A stretch of DNA of 25,874 nt from a virus, in the IMG/VR virus record IMGVR_UViG_3300024302_001294, positions 1 to 25,874 of that record. One strand, 5' to 3'. The translations under genes were made by a program, and so were the position numbers. The stretch's first letter is position 1; every line of letters begins with the position of its first letter. Under the pieces are notes generated by a model, which ran no database searches, was not told the origin of the DNA, and was given only the letters and a program-made list of their open reading frames with translations. Shown one piece after another: positions 22,113 through 25,874 of this stretch.

Positions 22113-24245
22113 TTACCCTCCATTTAACACAGGGTCGTTAATAAGTGCATCTGCAAACTTATTATCCATCCCATGTTTTTGGTCGACTTTCTTCATGTTT
22201 TCCTCATGCTGGCGACCTACACCAGACTCTTGTTCCACGAAGTTAAGGTCTTCCAAGTCAGACTTACTATTAAGATTTCTATTCTTAGCCATCTCAGTAG
22301 CAGTCTTAGCCTTCTTGTATTCAACATCTACAGTATTCTCAGCAGCTTTAGCTTGTTCATTAGCTATCTGTGCTTGTAGTAGTTGCATTTCAAGTTGTGC
22401 TTTCTGTTCAGCCATAGGATTAGGTTGCGGCTGGTATTCTTTAATTTGTTTGCTTAGGTCAGGCATCTTACGTAAACGTGCAATATCCGCTAATATCATC
22501 TGTGACATCGCTGGGTCCATATTATTACCCATAGTTTGCAACATGAATGATAACTCTTGAGCTTTCTCATTATCTGCTTCAGCAGTAGATATGTTTAGTT
22601 TAATGTCATACATACCACCTAAGTCTTCACGGTTAATAGCAACGAACTCTTCATTAGTGACTCTGATAATCTCTTGGTCAGATAAGAACTCAGCGTTCAT
22701 AGAGATAACTTTACGCCCTATCTGGTTAATACCATTAGCTAATCTACGTAGGATACCTAGCTCACGTTTAGATGAAGCATCTAGTGCTGACCTAATTCCA
22801 GTAGCTGTAGAACCTAATGCTTGACCTGTAATACCCTGACTAAACGCTTTAACGCCTGTAAGTGATTCAGCTTCATTGTTCTGAAGGTTAAGCATATTCA
22901 AGGCACTGCCAGGAATTTCTGGGTACACTTCCATGTGAAAAGCTTGTCTAGGGTCTACATTAGAATTAAACTTATAATCAGCACCCTGTTCAAACTTACG
23001 AGCGTTAGTTACGTCTAGTGCATCTTTACGGATACCCATCTGACCATTAGCACTTCTACCGATAATATCAATCATACCACGAGTTACAGCACCTACAATC
23101 TTCTGATTGTCTTCTAGTAATGCTCCATCAGGTTCACCATAGATAGATTTACGTCTAGGTAAGTATTGTATTGCTACAAATGGTAGCTTCTTATCTGGGA
23201 ATGGGTTCTCATCCATTCTGATTAATGTATTACCTACCCATGAAGCTACAAAAGGTTCTACTTCACCTGTGCCATTAATATCCCAAAAACCCCAGTATTC
23301 ATAAACTACAATCTTTTTACGTGCATCATCTTTAAACTTAAAGCTACTATCATCACCTGATTCAAAATCAGGTTCATTAAGTGGGCTACTGTTATCTAAA
23401 GATACGTACTTTAAATTATCATATCTACCATCTTTCTTAAGTTGAGACATTGATGTTTCAAAACTATAGATAACAAACTCAGCACTATTTAGGTCACCTT
23501 GACAAGTTGGGTCAATAACTACATTGTTGTAATCACACACCTCTAACTCAGGCTGATTCTTAATAATTTTAACTTGTTCTTCTATATGTGAACCTACCTG
23601 TACAGGCATAACTGCTGTACCACCTTGCATAGACATTTCATGTGCTTGTTGCATCTCTGGTGGGATTTCTTGTTGAAATCTCTCAGGGTCTTCTTGCATC
23701 ATTGCATGTAACTGTTGGTGTACTTGGTTTGCTTCTTGTGTAGGTTGGAAATCAAAATCTGGTACTTCTACCTCTTCAATTTCTTCTTCGTACTCCCAAC
23801 CTACTTTAACTACAACAGTGCCTTCATCCACAGCTGTGCGAATGTATTCATCAATAAACTTAGTTTTATCTATTTTGCAATTAATCTGATAGTTTAATAC
23901 TTGGCCGTTTTGAATAGCAGCTTCTTTATCTTCAAATGTAGCTGGAGCTGTATTGAATAAGTCATCAGTAGACAGGAAAGGCTCACTTAATGCAGCGTAT
24001 CGCCACTCAGCTTGTTTACGAATAAGCTTAGGTACAATCTTAGACCTACCCTTCTTAGCTTTAATTTGTTGGTCACCATTTAAGTTACTTAACCAGTTAT
24101 CTATTTCAAGTACATGGTCAGTATGTGCTGACTGTGCTTCTTGGTAGTCTTGCTTAAGTTCTTCTAACTTAGGTGGGTTATCCCATTCAGTCAAGTTTTT
24201 CGGTTCACTTAAATCTAAATCTAAATCATCTTTGTCTTCTTTCAT
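22113..24245 (-). CDS. Portal protein (710 aa)
   Basis: Start ATG 24243-24245; its AGGAAA site overlaps the preceding stop. The length is close to P22-type portals (about 725 aa). Seen in order: an N-terminal helix region with KKGRSKIVPKLIRKQAEWRY (about 64-83); a Gln/Met-rich insert (about 165-212); a wing and stem core with DYNNVVIDPTCQGDL and LPFVAIQYLPRRKSIYGEPDG; the GITGQALGSTATGIRSALD helix region characteristic of podovirus portals; and a long C-terminal coiled coil (about 610-665, rich in Gln, Ala, Glu and Lys). The portal is the 12-mer ring at the capsid vertex for DNA packaging and exit. Gene order (portal, scaffold, capsid) supports this. Sequence type is nearer to marine podovirus and P22/N4-like portals than to T7 gp8. 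Confidence 0.88.
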   Translation of the reverse strand: MKEDKDDLDLDLSEPKNLTEWDNPPKLEELKQDYQEAQSAHTDHVLEIDNWLSNLNGDQQIKAKKGRSKIVPKLIRKQAEWRYAALSEPFLSTDDLFNTAPATFEDKEAAIQNGQVLNYQINCKIDKTKFIDEYIRTAVDEGTVVVKVGWEYEEEIEEVEVPDFDFQPTQEANQVHQQLHAMMQEDPERFQQEIPPEMQQAHEMSMQGGTAVMPVQVGSHIEEQVKIIKNQPELEVCDYNNVVIDPTCQGDLNSAEFVIYSFETSMSQLKKDGRYDNLKYVSLDNSSPLNEPDFESGDDSSFKFKDDARKKIVVYEYWGFWDINGTGEVEPFVASWVGNTLIRMDENPFPDKKLPFVAIQYLPRRKSIYGEPDGALLEDNQKIVGAVTRGMIDIIGRSANGQMGIRKDALDVTNARKFEQGADYKFNSNVDPRQAFHMEVYPEIPGSALNMLNLQNNEAESLTGVKAFSQGITGQALGSTATGIRSALDASSKRELGILRRLANGINQIGRKVISMNAEFLSDQEIIRVTNEEFVAINREDLGGMYDIKLNISTAEADNEKAQELSFMLQTMGNNMDPAMSQMILADIARLRKMPDLSKQIKEYQPQPNPMAEQKAQLEMQLLQAQIANEQAKAAENTVDVEYKKAKTATEMAKNRNLNSKSDLEDLNFVEQESGVGRQHEENMKKVDQKHGMDNKFADALINDPVLNGG

Positions 24246-24254
24246 GATAATTTC

Positions 24255-24545
24255 CTAAAAATCAATTTTATATATCGGCATACCATTAATTTCAGTATGC
24301 TCTACTGTGTGTCCTGGGAAGAAGTTATCTTCTTCACCATCAAACAAACTACAATATGCATCTTTTTTTCTTACTATCTCTGTGAAGAAATACTTTAATA
24401 AGCTTGCTAAATTTACTTTAGCTTCAGTATTGCTTGCACATACAAGACTAGCAATAAGGAACCCGTCTAGTTCCCGATTATACATATAATAGATGAAAGC
24501 CTCACCTTTCTGCAATACTGTGCAATGGTGAAATTTAACCTCCAC
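24255..24545 (-). CDS. Unknown small protein coupled to ketosynthase and portal (96 aa, GTG start)
   Basis: The start is GTG (24543-24545), sharing its G with the TAG stop of the ketosynthase gene (TAGTG); GGAGAG lies 6 nt upstream and decides this start. It ends in TAG 9 nt before the portal ATG. The protein has a beta-rich N-terminus (EVKFHHCTVLQKGEAFIYYM), a hydrophobic middle (GFLIASLVCAS), a helix (LASLLKYFFTEIVRKK), and a C-terminal strand pair with HTEINGMPIYKIDF. It has two His near the start and three Cys. I recognise no family; a degenerate GNAT-like or lipid-related fold is conceivable. Its position may make it a partner of the ACP/ketosynthase pair, or merely a small pre-portal head protein. 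Confidence 0.7.
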   Translation of the reverse strand: MEVKFHHCTVLQKGEAFIYYMYNRELDGFLIASLVCASNTEAKVNLASLLKYFFTEIVRKKDAYCSLFDGEEDNFFPGHTVEHTEINGMPIYKIDF

Positions 24546-25549
24546 TACAAACTCTCCACAATAGCTGCTGAAAATACATTACCCATACCCGCACCTAAAC
24601 TTAAAAATGTTCCACCTAATTCCATTATAGACATGTGCATTTCTACACCTGTACTTGGGCCCATTATATGTCCTATTCTACTTTTATAGTTTACAGTTTT
24701 AATATCACCAAGAGTTTCTGTGATTACTGCTTGCTCTATTTGATTGTCTTTTGAGTACGTAGAATGTGTTTTTACATAGTCCAAATGTCCATGGTGTGTA
24801 TCTAATACATTTGAGATTACTCGTTTATAACCATCCCCAGTTGTTGTAATACCTAGTGGATTAGTATGTGTCTCAGCTACAATGGATATATCATGCAGTT
24901 GAGCTATTGGCATATTGCCTGTAACGTTTATTGACTCTTCTGATTCTAACACTGTGATATTAGCCCCTTGACCTAATCTAAACTTCTGAGCTTTACCTTC
25001 TTCATTAGCTAATAAGCATAGTTTATTCTCACCGAAGAAACTCATGTACTCCTCACTTGCACCATTATCACTAGCTACGACAATAACTCTGTCAAGTACA
25101 CCTGACTTAATTAATGTGTTGGCTTGGAATAGTGCAGCATGTGCTGATATACAAGATGTAGAATCAGTACTTACATACTCTGTACCACCTAGCTTATTAG
25201 CTAATTGACCTGCATAAATCTGAGTCATACCTAGTGGTAGCATTCTATGCTTAGGGTATTTATCTGTTAAAGGTATAGTAGTGCCATATCCCGTCCACAC
25301 AGAACCGCCAGTTGATAATATTAACCCCGTCCTACGCGTAGGTAAAGCTTTTAACTCATCCATAGAAGATGTAATTGCACCATTAGTGCCTGCTAAAAGA
25401 TATTCTACAAACTCAGACGGTAATATCTTTACGCCTAGAGCTACCCGCATACCCCCATCAGATACTTGATGGATGTACTGAGGATATTGTACATAATCAA
25501 TCAATGTAGTATCTTCAGAGTATATGGAGTTTAGGTGTGTAATGTACAT
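24545..25549 (-). CDS. Compact beta-ketoacyl-ACP synthase, FabF/FabB-like (334 aa)
   Basis: A thiolase-fold condensing enzyme that would elongate an ACP-bound acyl chain using a malonyl-type donor. The nucleophile is C133 in STDSTSCISAHAAL. The first active His is H262 in VKTHSTYSKDNQ. K289 and H294 are in YKSRIGHIMGPSTGVEM, keeping the 5-residue Lys-His spacing of FabF. The end FLSLGAGMGN corresponds to the FabF glycine-rich loop; by hand alignment the gatekeeper Phe400 is Ala320, which could change acyl-chain selection. The Cys-His-His set separates it from FabH (Cys-His-Asn). At 334 aa it is shorter than FabF (about 413), lacking the usual N-terminal 'VVVTG.G..SP.G' strand. ATG lies 1 nt after the ACP stop (TAATATG), with only a weak GATGGG site, so translation is probably coupled to the ACP. 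No reductase, dehydratase or malonyl transferase is seen nearby, so it would rely on host enzymes. Confidence 0.85.
   Translation of the reverse strand: MYITHLNSIYSEDTTLIDYVQYPQYIHQVSDGGMRVALGVKILPSEFVEYLLAGTNGAITSSMDELKALPTRRTGLILSTGGSVWTGYGTTIPLTDKYPKHRMLPLGMTQIYAGQLANKLGGTEYVSTDSTSCISAHAALFQANTLIKSGVLDRVIVVASDNGASEEYMSFFGENKLCLLANEEGKAQKFRLGQGANITVLESEESINVTGNMPIAQLHDISIVAETHTNPLGITTTGDGYKRVISNVLDTHHGHLDYVKTHSTYSKDNQIEQAVITETLGDIKTVNYKSRIGHIMGPSTGVEMHMSIMELGGTFLSLGAGMGNVFSAAIVESL
24552..24557 (-). promoter_or_regulatory. Ribosome-binding site for the GTG-started 96-aa gene
   Basis: The minus strand reads GGAGAG inside the end of the ketosynthase gene, with 6 nt before the GTG. This good match and spacing support GTG as the true start and indicate stop-start coupling. 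Confidence 0.65.
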
Positions 25550-25550
25550 A

Positions 25551-25874
25551 TTAACCCATCACCGACCTAACAGAGTGTTCAAGCTCTTCTGCGGTGTAAC
25601 ACCGTGTCTGATATTTTTTAATGAATGCAACAATAGTGTGTCCAGTAATATCTTTATTATCCTCAAAAAACTTTTTACCATCTTCCTCAGATACTCCAAA
25701 GGTGGTATCTAACCACATAAATAACATCATAACACCTAAACTATCTAAGTTGGTGTCTAAAATACTCTGGTCTAACGATGTAATCGGTACAAAGTTATCA
25801 TCATTATGTTCGTACTCACTTAGTTTATTAATAACATCGATAAACTCAGCATCTGTAATACTATTAGAAGGCAT
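25551..25874 (-). CDS. Acyl carrier protein (107 aa, begins at window edge)
   Basis: ILDTNLDSLGVMMLFMWL contains the DSL phosphopantetheine site, with S45 as the attachment serine, followed by the recognition helix and an acidic loop (FGVSEEDGKKFFED), then a closing helix (TGHTIVAFIKKY), the order of the ACP four-helix fold. It is longer than E. coli ACP (77 aa), with about 30 residues before the usual core and a C-terminal tail (TAEELEHSVRSVMG). The ATG is the last codon of the window, so its ribosome site and a possible longer start lie outside. It would need a host phosphopantetheinyl transferase. Adjacent to a ketosynthase, it is probably the dedicated carrier for that enzyme, although it could also exchange with host fatty-acid enzymes. 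Confidence 0.85.
   Translation of the reverse strand: MPSNSITDAEFIDVINKLSEYEHNDDNFVPITSLDQSILDTNLDSLGVMMLFMWLDTTFGVSEEDGKKFFEDNKDITGHTIVAFIKKYQTRCYTAEELEHSVRSVMG

Noticed and set aside
1-25874. tRNA genes, CRISPR arrays, insertion sequences, integrase or attachment sites
   Set aside because: None seen: no cloverleaf-like segments, spaced repeats, transposase motifs or terminal inverted repeats. All the sequence is accounted for by one minus-strand gene series.

Overview
The window looks like the structural (virion morphogenesis) module of an AT-rich tailed phage. It is most likely a short-tailed podovirus with T7-like gene order, possibly infecting a marine or gammaproteobacterial host; the host cannot be settled from this sequence. 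Every gene I can support is on the minus strand, so the module reads from 25874 down to 1. Genes are packed tightly (1-nt overlaps up to gaps of about 80 nt) and most have clear Shine-Dalgarno sites. There is no gene-free stretch over 300 bases. I found no tRNA, CRISPR array, insertion sequence, terminase, tail fibre or DNA polymerase.

Layout in transcription order: (1) 25874-24255 holds an acyl carrier protein with its phosphopantetheine serine, a compact beta-ketoacyl-ACP synthase of the FabF/FabB (Cys-His-His) type, and a 96-aa protein of unknown function. All three are translationally coupled and run straight into the portal gene. (2) 24245-19209 is the head module: portal, a small conserved protein, an acidic scaffold, and an N4-gp56-type major capsid protein. 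A strong hairpin follows the capsid gene, as the T-phi terminator follows gene 10 in T7. (3) 19127-14686 holds a protein with a HeH/SAP-like N-terminus, a 175-aa structural protein, an 882-aa protein with an 11-residue-periodic acidic helix and C-terminal membrane helices, and an Asn-rich internal-virion-like protein. (4) 14676-1 holds a 255-aa helical protein and one giant open reading frame of at least 4632 codons that runs off the left edge.

The giant protein fills more than half the window. It reads as a 'polyvalent' ejected virion protein: an N-terminal staphylococcal-nuclease-like domain with all five expected catalytic positions, a Gly/Ala-rich membrane-active region, basic and coiled segments, then an SF1 (RecD/Dda-like) helicase flanked on each side by a zincin metallopeptidase domain (HELIH plus a downstream LDEF), and a hydrophobic C-terminal region. 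My inference is that it is packaged and injected with the DNA, where the nuclease, helicase and proteases would act on host DNA or host defence proteins.

The two most notable features are this nuclease/double-protease/helicase giant and the ACP-ketosynthase pair placed inside the morphogenesis operon rather than in a metabolic region. Assignments rest on hand-read motifs; no database search was run.
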